The notes beneath the pieces were generated by a model. That model saw only the letters and a program-made list of their open reading frames with translations. It was not told where the DNA came from and made no database searches. Source: Chlamydomonas sphaeroides (Eukaryota > Chlorophyta > Chlorophyceae > Chlamydomonadales > Chlamydomonadaceae). Taken from it: a DNA stretch of 64,000 nucleotides. Position 1 is the stretch's first letter; each line of letters begins with the position of its first letter. Of the stretch, positions 10,221-21,235 are shown one piece after another. The translations under genes and the position numbers were made by a program. Location: assembly GCA_001662425.1 (NCBI GenBank), contig BDDC01000197.1, positions 4,061 through 68,060 of the forward strand, written 5' to 3'.

Positions 10221-13200
10221 TTAGAACTGCGGCTCCACCACCAGCGTCTGCTCCAGGATGTGGTGCCGTGCCCGGAAGAACGTGTCCATGCACGCCCGCG
10301 GTTCGCCGCCCGCCGCCGAGCCGCCCGTGGCGGCTCCGTTGGCTGCCAGCGCGGCGGCGCCGGCTCCGTCGGCCTCCGCCGCCAACGCCCATGCAGCCTC
10401 AAAGTCGTCGTCGCCCATCTGCAGCCCCGCCTCGTCCACCAGCTGCCGGATCTCGGCCTTGGGCCTGCGGGCGATGAGGGACACGGGCCACGGGCGCAGC
10501 AGCGTCATGCCAGGTTCGCAAGAGGCGGGAGGCAGGATTGGCTGCGGCAGGGCCATGCCCGGGTCACGACAGGAGAGCCGCGGGCGCGCTAGCCGCCGGG
10601 CGCAGCGCCAGCACCAGCGGCAGCGCTGTCACCAGTCAGCACGCACGGCCACGATGCTGGTGATAGCCCGGCCTCCAGGATACGGCCACCCCGGCCTCCC
10701 TCGCGCCCAGCCCCTCACGACCCTGCTTACGCGGCACCCGATCCCGCCGGGACGCAGCATAGCCCCGCCCCTGCCTCAGCCCTCCGAACAGCCCTGGGAC
10801 ACACCGCAGCGCCACGAACGACTCGTCGGTGATGCCCAGGTCGGCGGCCAGCGGCGGCCGCAGCACCGCGCCCGCGTCTGGCTCGTTGCCGTAGTTTTGG
10901 CTGTTGGCCACAGAGCGCAGCTTGGGCAGGCGCACGTCGGTGCGGATGGAGGGCACGCCGAAGGCGCGGGTCTCGTCGCCTGGCTTGGTGGTGTTCCTAC
11001 GGAGAGGCAGAGGGAAAGGGTGGGAAGGGGCGTGGCGGGGGGAAGACAGAGCATCAGCGCGGTGTTGGGACGGCAGCGCGGCGAGGGCGACGCTGCTGCG
11101 TCGCCGGCTTGGGGCTGAACAGCGGCCGGCGGCCCCTGCATCCCAACACCAGCATGGGTCCTGCGCCTCAAGCGGTGACGCCGCGCCCTCCCCCCTGTTC
11201 ATGCCTTTCGCCGTCCTAGATCCGCACCTGAAGCCCTCGCGCAAGCTCTTGCCCAGGTCGGCGTCCGGCTGCTGCTCCGGGCCCCCGTAGTACCCGGTCA
11301 GCAGCTCGCCCACGCCTGCAGGGGGGAATGCAGGCGGTTTTGCATAGCTGCTCAACACAAGGCAACGAGCGCCAACCCACGCCGTCTTCCCCGCGCCCCA
11401 GCCGTGGCAGTGCGCCCTGCGCCCTCCCCGCCCCGGCCCCTCACGTGCCGCCTCACCCGGCTCTCGCCCCTTGCGCATGGAGGGCACGCCGAAGGTGTGT
11501 CCCTGCCCCAGCTGTGTCCGGTCTCCCGTGCCCAGCAGGCGAGGTTTGCCAAGGAAGTCGGTGGCGGTGGCCTTGTAGTCCTCGTGCAGCTTGGGCAGCA
11601 CGCGGGGAGGCTGCGGGAAAGGCAGGCAACGTGTGCAGGAGCCCGGGGGCACGGGGCAGGTGTCGGCGGGGCCGGTCGACGGAGGTGGCGGAGAGCCACC
11701 AGCTCACCAGCTGGCGCCGCTCGGGCGCCCGTACATGCCAGCACAGGACCCATCGACAGGGACAAAGCAGCAGCGCCCGCATTCCCCAGGTCCGGCCGTG
11801 CTCCACCACACCCTTTCAAGGCCCCTGCCTGCAGGCCGCACGGCCCTGCATGGCCTCGTTGCGCCCTGCCCATATCCTTGCGCCACGCAACCGCACCGCC
11901 CGCAGCCTCCACGCGTCTTGCCCGCCCGGTCGTGGCACAGCTTATGGCGGCTACTCACGAGGCCAACGCGGAACCCCCATTACCCCGTCAACCCACGCCT
12001 CACAGTGCCCCTCCCCTAGGCCCCGGGCCCTGCCTGCAGTGCGGGGTCCAGGGCCGGCTGCATGGCCTTCTTCACGCCGTCGCGCTGCGGGTCCTTGTCG
12101 ATAGCACCGAAGCGGTGCGATGCGGGGTCGATACCCGGCGACTTCCAGTTGTAGTCCCGCCGCCGCTGCTCGCCTGCGGCGCGACAGGCGGAGGCGCGGG
12201 GTCCCCGTCGGCTGCTGCGCCACTGATCCTCCCCCGGTGGCGTGCATACATGCGACGCCCGTAACCCAGGCGCGGCAGCTCCACCCCACATCCGGTGCGG
12301 ACGCGAGTGCGCCCCAATCGTGCCTCGGCAATCCCGCAGCTCCCCGCTTTGCCCCCAAGCACACCTGGTGCAAAGTCGGCGTGGCTACGTAGGTACAGCG
12401 ACTTGGCCGCGGGGTCCTCCTCCGCGGGGCGGTCGGTGGGGAAAACTATTGTGGCCGCCTGCCGCGCAAGCTCCTTGCCCTGGTGAGTCGGAAAGCGGCA
12501 GCCGAGCGCCAGCGGAGGGGCACGGTTGTTTGTCAAGTGCGCGCCGAGCAGTGTCCACTACAAGTCCAACATACTGTGGCCTGCTAAGCGCAGGCCCGAG
12601 CCACATGGCCAAGGCGCTGCGCGCCAAGCGCCTGCATCCCTGCGGCCGCACGGCAGCCGTACGGCCGTGCTGTCGTACACACCCTCGAGTCGTACAGGAC
12701 GCCGAAGGGCCGCTCCGTGCCCAGGCCGTTGGGGATGTTATGCCCTCGCACGTAGCCCTGGCCCAGCGGTTCCCGCTTGGAGCTGCGGGAGGGGAGGGTG
12801 CGGGAGGACGGCCCGACAGGCGCAGCAGGGTTAGTGGTGGGCGCGCTGGCGTGGTGCAAGCCGGTGTGACGTGGCGACACGGCCGCCGCAATGCGCCAAA
12901 CGGCCAGTGCACCAGCGCCGTGACGGACATCGCCGCTGCCGTGACTCCAGCAATGGAGCCGCCGGCCACGGCAGTTCAGTTGAGCGGCCGCAGCTGCGAC
13001 AGACAGCGGCGCGCGGTGACGGGTCCGCACCTAGCGTAGATGCCCTCCGCCTGCTCGATCTTCCACCGCGCTAGCTCCGAGTCGGGGTAGTTCTTAAGCG
13101 CCTCGTTGATGTTCTGGCCGCCCGAGGCGGCAGACTTAACGCCGAATGGCCCATCGGGAACGGCGTCGTCAGCCATGCCTGGCAGCAGGACGCGTTGGGT

Positions 13201-13611
13201 GGCGGGTGGACGGGTTGGGCGAGACCGGCCGAGCACCTTCAGCACGGCTACGCCGCTCCAGGTGCGTGTGCGGCACACAAGAAACGAGGTGCCCCTGCTA
13301 ACATTCTGCCATTCCTGCGGTGGAAGTCACATGGCTGCAAGACCGCAGGCAGCTGTCGCCTGGGAACTGGCCCCGTCGAGCCCCCACGCGCCGTTCCCAC
13401 CTGGGTGCTTCACTATCCGCCCAGGCTCGTGCACCGTGCTTTGCCGGTATTTCTTGATGCCCTCGGGTGTCATCGGACGGCCCGCACTCCAGGTGAGGGC
13501 ATCGCGGGCGCTCTCGTCGAAGCGGCCTGTGATGCCCGCAGGCGGAATTTGCGGCATCGTCATCTCCGCTTCATAGTTTGTCCGCCGCAGGGACGCTGTT
13601 GTGAGTGCCAT
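10221..13611 (-). CDS. EFHB: EFHB / CFAP21 ciliary protein
   Basis: EFHB (CFAP21) is an axonemal protein known as a doublet-microtubule inner protein in animal cilia. Nine exons (13401-13611, 13031-13178, 12683-12782, 12365-12479, 12034-12173, 11457-11610, 11228-11315, 10805-10996, 10221-10464) sum to 1,392 nt and 463 residues in frame. Family motifs appear in order: RPMTPEGIKKY, NYPDSELARWKIEQAEGIYA, SLYLRSHADFAPGEQ, RDYNW...ASHRFG, DFLGKPR with HTFGVPSMR, VGELLTGYYGG, FGVPSIRTDVRLPK with NSQNYGNEPDA, and the degenerate EF-hand-like end RPKAEIRQLVDEAGLQM. Canonical Ca-binding loops are not visible. The fifth intron (11611-12033) appears to use a GC donor. The match over the whole length makes the call firm; it also argues that this alga builds cilia. 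Confidence 0.9.
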
Positions 13612-14745
13612 GACGCTAGTTCGCCACTCCGCGCGCGGAAGGCGGACTGCAAAGCGTTCACGACAATGCCGTGGCGCGCTCAAGCAGCGGCGAGCTGCTG
13701 CTGCGGGCTAGAGAAGACGTTCAGAATCTGATGTATGGTCGGGTTAGGGGTACGCTCAGCGTTTCGCGAAGTGCAGAAGAATTGCCAAGGGGTTTGCACA
13801 CAGTTGCAACAGTTTATCTTTAGTGGGACCACACAACTAGTGCTCGTTGGTGCAAATGCCCGAGAATTTGGTATGGCGCTCTTGGCATTGGCATCGAAGA
13901 CCGTCGGCCGACGCCCGCTCGCTACCCGAACAGCCGCTCGTAGCACAATCAGACGTCTGATTGTGCTGTCTTCTCTTGCAGCATGACAGCGGATGCTTTT
14001 GCTCCAGTTAACGGCGCCACGAACCCACGTCTGGCACCTCCCTCCACCCGCCTATCTATTCCGTGTTGTGAATACCCCTGTCAACGCAGCAACCCAATCT
14101 CACCCTGACTGACAGGTTCGCTCCCGGCTGTGTGCGGGGATGAGCTTGGGCGCCGCGCCAGCGGCCCACAGTGCAGCATGGTAACAGCCGCTCTTGTTAA
14201 CGCCACACCAGCATGGACCATCTATACCATATCTTGTTTTTGGTGAGCGGGGTCCTTCCACCGCTGCTGCTCGCATTGCTGGTTGCCACTACCGATTGCC
14301 TTTACCCGTAAAGCCCAAGTCGGAGAGTCGGGTGTAACCCTTTTCATTCAAGCCCCTCTACGCAGGCTACCGGATATAGTGATCCTCGTGTTCGCAGGCT
14401 TGTACCCCTGGCTTCGCTTTAGTTTTCCATAAGCTCCAACAACAAGCAACCCAACTATCCCTCCACCCCCCTCTCGAAGTCTCTAGGTACTGTTCTTAAC
14501 ACACATTTGTCAACACAGCAACCTATATAACAGTCACACGCTACTCTTATGCCTGGGCTTGTAGGCCCACGCATTCCGGCAACAGCGGACAGCAGGTCCC
14601 GTTGGGAGGACCGGCCGCATGAGCGCGGACAGGCGAGGGGCAGCGCGCAGCCGCACCCCGCCCCTGACACGCTAACTGAAACTCTCAACGGTCTATCACA
14701 AGCACGCCTACCCCTGCCCTTGGTCCCCAACCTGCGCTCGCTACA
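13612..14745. other. Intergenic region between EFHB start and GET4 stop
   Basis: About 1.1 kb, AT-richer than its flanks, holding the EFHB promoter and the GET4 3' flank. It contains the perfect palindrome at 13942-13967. No gene is supported. Confidence 0.4.
13942..13967. repeat. Perfect 26-bp palindrome
   Basis: The 13-base arm AGCACAATCAGAC at 13942-13954 is followed with no spacer by its exact reverse complement at 13955-13967, centred on ACGT. It lies 331 bp upstream of the EFHB start codon. Confidence 0.9.
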
Positions 14746-17351
14746 TCACCGCGCCTCGCCCAGCGAGCCCAGTAGCGACCCCAGCAGCCCGCCCAGCCCG
14801 CCCCCGCCGGCTGGCCGTACGTTGTAGTACAACCGCTCAATGCCGTCCACCATGGGCGCCAGGCTCTCATCGCGCCGCAGCACGCCGTCGCCGTACCGCT
14901 CCCGCGCCAGCTTGAACATGTCGTGCGCGCGCGGCGACAGCGCCGTGTGCTCCAGCGCCTGCGCACAGTTGGGCCGCAGCACGGAACAACGGAGCATAAG
15001 CGAAAGCAGCTTCTCGCCGCTGGGCAGCCTCATCAGCACGCTCAGCTTCCTCCCCGCCCCCCTCCCGGCAGCTCCCCTCTTCTTGGAGACCCTAAGCCAG
15101 AGCATCACAGCTTTCCGGCTGCAGCACGCTGTGCCGCCGCCGGCCGCCGACCAAAGACCAGTGCTCTTCAAGACGCCTAGCCCTGCCCTGAACTTCGCAA
15201 GAGCCGCCCGCAGCATCCAGTGCCGCTGCTGGCGGGACACCTACCAGCAGCATCAGCTCCGTGAATCGGCCCGTGGGGCTGTCCAGCGGGCCCGACAACG
15301 CCACGAAGGCATCGTGGCTGCAGCGCGCGTGGCTGAGCTGCGCCATGCGGCTGTGGCTAGTGGCGGCAGACAGCACCTGCCCACGTGGGAGCACGGATGG
15401 GACGTAGGGAGCGATGGGTGACCGGCAGACTGCGCCCGCTAGGTGAGGCAGGGCACAGCGGCACACAGCGCTTCGGGTCGTAGCAGCTAACGGCGCCCGC
15501 GGCAGGGGGAGCGCTGGGCATCTCTGTAGCAGCGCCCGAGGCATCCTTTAGGTAGCGAGCCGGGGCATGAGTAGTGGCACCGGCTTGGGCGACCGATGGG
15601 GCCCACCCGGAGCGCGGCCCGCAGTGCCCATCACCGTCCGTGCGACGCGGGCATAGCCTATGCACGGTACCGGTACGCGAAGCCGGCTGGCTCGCGAGAC
15701 GCCACCCCTCGCACCTGAAGCACGGCCCGCAGAAGCCACAGGTCGCGCTCCGACGCGGGGCCGTCCTTGGCGCACACGTGCAGCGCTGCGGCGCGAGGAC
15801 ACGGCGCCAGGCGGCAGCAATGCAGCCGTGAGCGACGCAGCAGTGAGCGCCGCCACCGTGACCAGCCCAGGGGGCCCGTACCGCCCGTCGTGCCTTTGGC
15901 GAACGGCAGGTGCCCTAGGCCGCAGACCATGCAGAAGGCCGGCGAGCGCCGCGGCGCAGGCGGTCTTACCTGCCGCGAAGGCGTCCGCGTCGTCACCGCG
16001 CACGTAGTGGGGCAGCGCGCGGCCTAGCGCGTCCGGTCCAAAGTTGCTCCACAGGTACGCCGCAAAGGCCGAGTGCAGGCGGCGGGCGGAGACCACGCCA
16101 CCAGCCCTGCGTGGTGGCCGGCAAGCGAGGGCGGTGCCGCGCAAGTCAGGGCTGGGTCAGGCGGGTGCTTGAGCCTGCTCCTGTGCACCGACCGACTGGA
16201 TGTCAGCTGACCTCACTGTTTAGCTGTAGTGACCCCAGGTTGCAGGACTCGCCGCAGCATCGCCAGCGCTGCGACATGCCCGCCAACCAGCTTCCTTGCA
16301 CTGCAGCACCCTCCGGGTCGATGGCCCTTCATTGCCCCATGCATGCCCTATGCGGACGCACTTGTGGGCCCACTTGATGGCCGCTGCCACCAGCCGCGCG
16401 CACTCGTCCACCTCGGGTGACGAGACGCTGGCGCCGCCGTCGGCGCTTTTTAGCGCTGGGAACGCCCGGATGATGGACAGCAGGCGCTCTACGGACACGT
16501 CGGAGGCGGGCGTGGAGGCCGTGCCGTAGTTCTGCAGGCGAGAACGCGGGCGGGCAGGATAGAGATTGGAGCGCGCGATGCCAGCAGAAGGCGCCAGCCC
16601 CGGCCCCGGCCGCTGGGAGCCACCAGGGACTTCGCGCGCCTTGTGCTTCATGTGCGATGGCAGCAGTCACGAGTTGTTTTTAGGGAGGGTGACGAAGTGC
16701 AGGTGCAACGCTGAGCTCGTACGGTACCTCGACAAGCAGCAACCCTAGCTCCACGCCGCATGTGATCTGTCCGTGGGCCAGCTGCGTGACCGCTCCTTCC
16801 TGCAACATGCAGTGCCAGCACGGGCGGGCCGATGAATTCCTGAGGGTGCTGGCGGCGGTGCCGTCGCGAATGGGGTGGGCGCCGCGGAAGGGTGTCCAGA
16901 GCGCTGCGACGGCGCATGCAGCGGCGGAAGCGCGTGCCCCGCAACGTTTGTGCTGGGTGCAGGCGAATAACCCACTGCGCCTCTAATCTGTGCAAAGGCC
17001 AGATAAGTCGACACTTGGGTCTCAGAGGTGCAGGGGCTAGGTAACGCTGCCCGCTGGTGCGTGCGGCGGTGGCCGGCAAGGCGAGCTGACCTGCAGGATG
17101 GCCATGGCGTCCTCCAGTTGTTGCCGCGACTTGGCGCGATGGTACGCCGTCTTGTACATCTGTTGGGCCTCATAGTATCCGCCTGACTCTACTGAGCCCT
17201 TAATGCGGGCGAGGGTCTGCAGGGAGGGTGTGTGGCGCATAAGGGGCGCCAAGTACAGGCACCACCACGGGTCGCCGAGGGGGCACGACTCCGACGTGTG
17301 CGTGCGGGGACCGATCGCGCCACCGCAACCCACCTTAGCGACGGTCGCCAT
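14746..17351 (-). CDS. GET4: GET4 (TRC35) homologue, tail-anchored protein targeting
   Basis: GET4 works with GET5/BAG6-type partners in the cytosol to hand tail-anchored membrane proteins to the GET3 ATPase. Exons 17334-17351, 17091-17216, 16728-16799, 16362-16531, 15970-16106, 15715-15785, 15245-15376 and 14746-14958 sum to 939 nt, 312 residues, in frame. The alpha-solenoid landmarks appear in order: SGGYYEAQQMYKTAYHR near residues 15-30, then LAHGQITCGVELGLLLVE, then a serine-rich turn with IKWAHK, LHSAFAAYLWSN, a Leu-rich LWLLRAVLQ helix, and a C-terminal YNVRP followed by a glycine/leucine-rich GGLLGSLLGS tail as in other GET4 proteins. The length is normal. The exon at 15715-15785 is the least conserved and its acceptor is the weakest call. 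The gene is divergent from the CCDC6-like gene. Confidence 0.88.
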
Positions 17352-17681
17352 GTCCTCAGACACTGAAGCAAAGAAGCACTGACTGTGGCTAACAGGGTGC
17401 TCTGATAACGTGCGATGGAATTGGATGCTTCTTTCTTGCCCGTGGCCTGCAACACTTAAACTGGAGGCGGTGTAGTGGTCAATACAGCAATACTGCTGCT
17501 CATGATTGGTATTGGCTCAGTTTTGGCACACGGCACGATTCTGCGATTGCTGCCTTCTCTGGGCCCGCCTGAGCCGCCCCGCAGCACATTCCCTTGCACC
17601 GATACCATCCCCCTACACCCCTTAGCACCCCTGAGTAGCTTACGGCGATGCGCTGAGCGCTAGTTGAAGGCAACATCCACT
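17352..17681. promoter_or_regulatory. Divergent promoter region GET4 / CCDC6-like
   Basis: The 330 bp between the start codons holds two ATTGG elements (inverted CCAAT boxes) at 17505-17509 and 17511-17515, only one base apart. They could serve either gene; function is inferred only. Confidence 0.4.
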
Positions 17682-20584
17682 ATGCTCCCCGAACCTGACT
17701 ATTCCGCCCTCTCAAAGGATGAGCTCCTGGCCAAACTCAAGAAAGCCACTGACCAGGTCCGTCTCCGTTAGCACGACTCTGCAGCAACACGGCCGAGCTG
17801 AGCGGTTTGCAAAATCCTTGTTTTCAGGCTCAACTGGAGAAGCGGCGAGGGGATGGCCTGGCGGAGGAGCTCAAGCTCGCCAAGGAGCACACAATCATCG
17901 TGTAAGCATGCTGCCGGGCGGCCCAAGCACTCTGGGCGGCCGTGTCGCAGAATTGCCCTAAAGTTTGGTGCGCGTCCGCAGGCAAAAGCAAATTGAGCAG
18001 GAGGAGGAGCACATCACCAACAAGCTGCTGAAACGATTGGACCAGCTCAAAAAAGAGAAGGCCGTGTTGGCTTCCGAGGTGTGCTGAGGAAGCACCAGCA
18101 TATGCGCCTGCACCACGCTGATCAGCATTGAACATGGGTTGTAGGTCGCGCAAGAGGAGGAGTTCCTGACCAACACACTCCAGAAGCGGCTGGACAAGGT
18201 GTGTCAGCAATTGCATGCATTAGGTGCTGGCGTTGCCAAAAACATCGTTTCTAGATGTGTGCTCGCCCGTGCAGCTGGCCAAGGAGAAGGTTGACCTGGA
18301 GAACCGGCTGGAGGCCGAGCAGGTGGGGTTTCCTGGGTACGCCATACCCCAACCCCACCCTCGGGTTACGCTGCAATAGCGATGCCTGCGGCACGGCGTG
18401 CGGGCCTGCGACCTCGATTCCCTGGCATATGGCTGCTAGGCATACACATGAACATCTTAATTGCACCGCCTGTTTTGCAACGGCAGGAGTACGTGGTCAA
18501 CAAGCTGCGCAAGGCGATTGAGCAGCTCAGCGTGGTAAGACGGCGACAGCGGCCAGCTTGCTTTGGCCAGCCACCACGGGCCTAGGCGACCGAGTGTCTC
18601 GTGCCGTGCTCACATGTTTTCGGCCCGCCGCCCGCTGGGGACGTGCAGGAGAAGAACAAGCTCATGTGTGAGAAGGTGGAGCTGGAGAACCAGCTGGTGA
18701 GGCGCCACAGCAGCAGCCGAGCTGGCCGCGCCACTTGTGTGGCATGGGAGCGAAATTTTACCGTTTGCCAAGTTGCCTGACCTGCCAAGTTGCCTGACCT
18801 CGAGGGCCAGCCGCAGCGGCATAACGGCGGGCGGTGCGGCGCGGAGCTGGGTAGCCGGCGGGCCGCGGCAGGGGCCTGCACGGGGCTAGGCCGCGGCGCG
18901 CTCGCCTGGCAGGGCAGCCCTGTTCTACAGAGCGCCGAATCAGCCGCCGCGCCATTGCTCGCCACGGGGGCGCGCCGGGGCCTTGAGCCTTGCTCGTCGG
19001 TGCGGTCCCGCCCTCGCAGGAGTGCGAGCAGGAGTACATTCTGAACCGGCTCCAGAAGCAGGTGGACAAGCTGGCCAGCGACAAGCTGTCACTGCAGAAG
19101 GTGGGGCGAACAGAGGGGGCATGTTTACGGAGCGTGAGAAGTCGAGATGGCATTTTGGGGCCCTCCCCGGGGTCGCTTGCCGCGTCGGCAGAGCGCTGGC
19201 GGCGCGGTTGTTTTACCCTGGTGCAAAAGCGTCGTAACGGCAAAGCGGAGGGCCAGCACCACTCACAGGGCTAGCACCATACGAGCACAGGCGAGAGGGA
19301 CTGTCGCGAGCTTCATAGTTTTTATGCCGCGTTTGGGCCTTGCCGCACCGCAGGAGAAGGCGGAGCTCCAGCGGACGGTGAGGGCTGGCAATGTGACGGC
19401 AGGGTCCCAAGCTGGGCCCCGCGCGCTGGCCAGTGCCATGGCCCGGCCAAACTCGCACGATGTCTCTGCTTGTCCTTCGCAGGTGTCGGACCTTGGCGCG
19501 TCGGTGGACAAGCTCAACCGGGTGAGGGGCGGCGCACCGCACAGCGTTTGCAGACTTTAATCCTTGCACGTGCCAGCTCGGCGGGCGGGGGTTGCTACCA
19601 CGCCATTCTCGGGGTGCTGCTTATCGTACTGCGGGCGCGAGGCATGTTCGCGCCAGCATCATCACCGCCCACGTAACTCTCTGCTGATGCCGTTGGCCGC
19701 AGGACAAGGTCAACCTGGAGAACATGATGGAGATGGAGGAGGAGAGGTGCGGCAGCAGGCGTCGCGGTGTTGGAACTATGGGGCGGCCGCGCTGGCGCAG
19801 CAACTCGGGACGCTGCAAGTGACGAGCCCATGGCTTGGCGACTGCACGGCGGCCGCCTAGTCGCGCAAGTGTGCGCTCCTTGGGGTTCAGCATCGCGAGT
19901 GGCGTGCACGGGATCGTGCGCATCTGCAAAGGCTCATGCTTAGCGCGTGTGGGTGCCGGAAGGGGGCCCGCTGGCGTGGCGTGACGTCCTATATCCTTAG
20001 GCTGCCTTTCCCGTTGCCAATGCTACACGACGCAGCATCACCAACAAGCTGCAGCGCCGCCTGGAAGGCCTGATGGCCAACCTGCGGCTCATCGAGTCAA
20101 AGCTGGAGGTCAAGGGCATCACGCTCAAGGACCTGGGCATCAGCGCCTCGGAGCTGCACCAGGGAGAGTGAGTTGCGGCAGCGGGGGAGGGCGCGGCTGG
20201 CGTGCGACACCCGGCCGTGCCCGATTGCAAGAGCACTGACGAAACACCGTGCCCTGTTTGGTGGGGGGCTGGGGTGTAGGACCGGTAGGGGTTGGCGTAG
20301 TCAGCGCCCTGCACGAGGCTCACACCCCGTGCCCTCGTGCTCCTTGCTGCTCCCGGGCCCGCAGCTACCGGATCTACAGCCGGAGCCCGTCCTCCACCGG
20401 CAACTCCATCGACCGCGTGCTGAGCGGCCTGGCCAGCGGTCACGTAAGCGGGCCGCTGTCGGCCAGCGGCCTCGGCGCGGCGGCGGGGCACGCCGCGCAT
20501 ACGTCACAGTCGATAACGATCACGGGCAGCCGCCGCGAGCGGCCGCTCAGCGCGCAAAGCAACCCCGTCACGGGGACCGCATGA
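17682..20584 (+). CDS. CCDC6-like coiled-coil protein (DUF2046 family)
   Basis: Thirteen exons (17682-17756, 17828-17901, 17982-18078, 18145-18198, 18275-18322, 18487-18534, 18649-18696, 19020-19100, 19354-19377, 19483-19521, 19703-19746, 20036-20167, 20365-20584) sum to 984 nt and 327 residues in frame. Residues about 35-235 are continuous coiled coil made of a repeating unit of the type EQEEE-(h/f/y)-I-x-N-x-L-x-K-R-L-D-x-L...EK, exactly the pattern of human CCDC6 (H4). It ends with the conserved INKLQRRLEGL-like segment (here ITNKLQRRLEGL) and a Ser/Gly-rich tail containing RIYSRSPSS. CCDC6 in animals is a scaffold in DNA-damage signalling; its algal role is unknown. Several exons are 48 nt and match one repeat each. 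Confidence 0.88.
18766..18799. repeat. 17-bp tandem duplication in a CCDC6 intron
   Basis: TGCCAAGTTGCCTGACC is repeated twice without change (18766-18782 and 18783-18799) inside the seventh intron. Confidence 0.9.
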
Positions 20585-21235
20585 GGAGCCCGGCGGCCAG
20601 CTGTGGAAGCCCGTAGCCCAGCATTGCGGTCGGGCGTGCATGCTGCGGTGCTCAGCTGCTTCAGCCACGCGCGGTGCATCTCGGGGGCGGCGCTGAAAGG
20701 CACGCTTGACGGGAAAGCGCTCGAGCAGATGAGCAGTTTTCTGTTGTGGGTCGTTTGTTCTTATCCATGTCCTCTCGTGTAGCTGGCTGCGCAGCGTTGC
20801 AGCCGGCGCGCTGGCTGCCAAGCAATGTACTTGTTGTGTCGGGCACGAGCTGTTGTTGCTGCGGACGTGCGTGTTACGGCTCGGCACGCTGTGGACACGT
20901 CGGTGGCTTACGGATTGGGAAGGGGTAACTTCAGCACCCCGCGGGGGAAACGCTGTTAGGGTACGGCGCCTCGATGCCAGGCGTCTGCAGCAAGACAAGG
21001 GGACTGCAGGCTGTCCCTCTGCCGCGAGGTGACGTTGAGACACAAGGGGCCCGTGCTCGGTTACACGAAAACGGTAGGCGGCCACCGACAATGTAGGGCA
21101 GAATCGGTATGGTACTCGGCTAACCTAGTCATATGGAGGCATTGTGTTGACGCGACCCGTGTCTGGCGGGGTGCACATCGCACGACCCTCCACGGGCGGG
21201 GCGCTATTGGCCCTCCACGTAAACGAGGCGGTTGT
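20585..21235. other. Convergent 3' flanks of CCDC6-like and membrane-protein genes
   Basis: 650 bp between opposing stops. A TTACA at 21061-21065 gives a minus-strand TGTAA signal for the membrane-protein gene. I found no TGTAA for the plus-strand gene within this stretch. No gene is seen. Confidence 0.4.
21061..21065 (-). terminator. Candidate TGTAA polyadenylation signal for the membrane-protein gene
   Basis: Reads TGTAA on the minus strand, 171 nt downstream of the stop codon at 21236. Confidence 0.35.
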
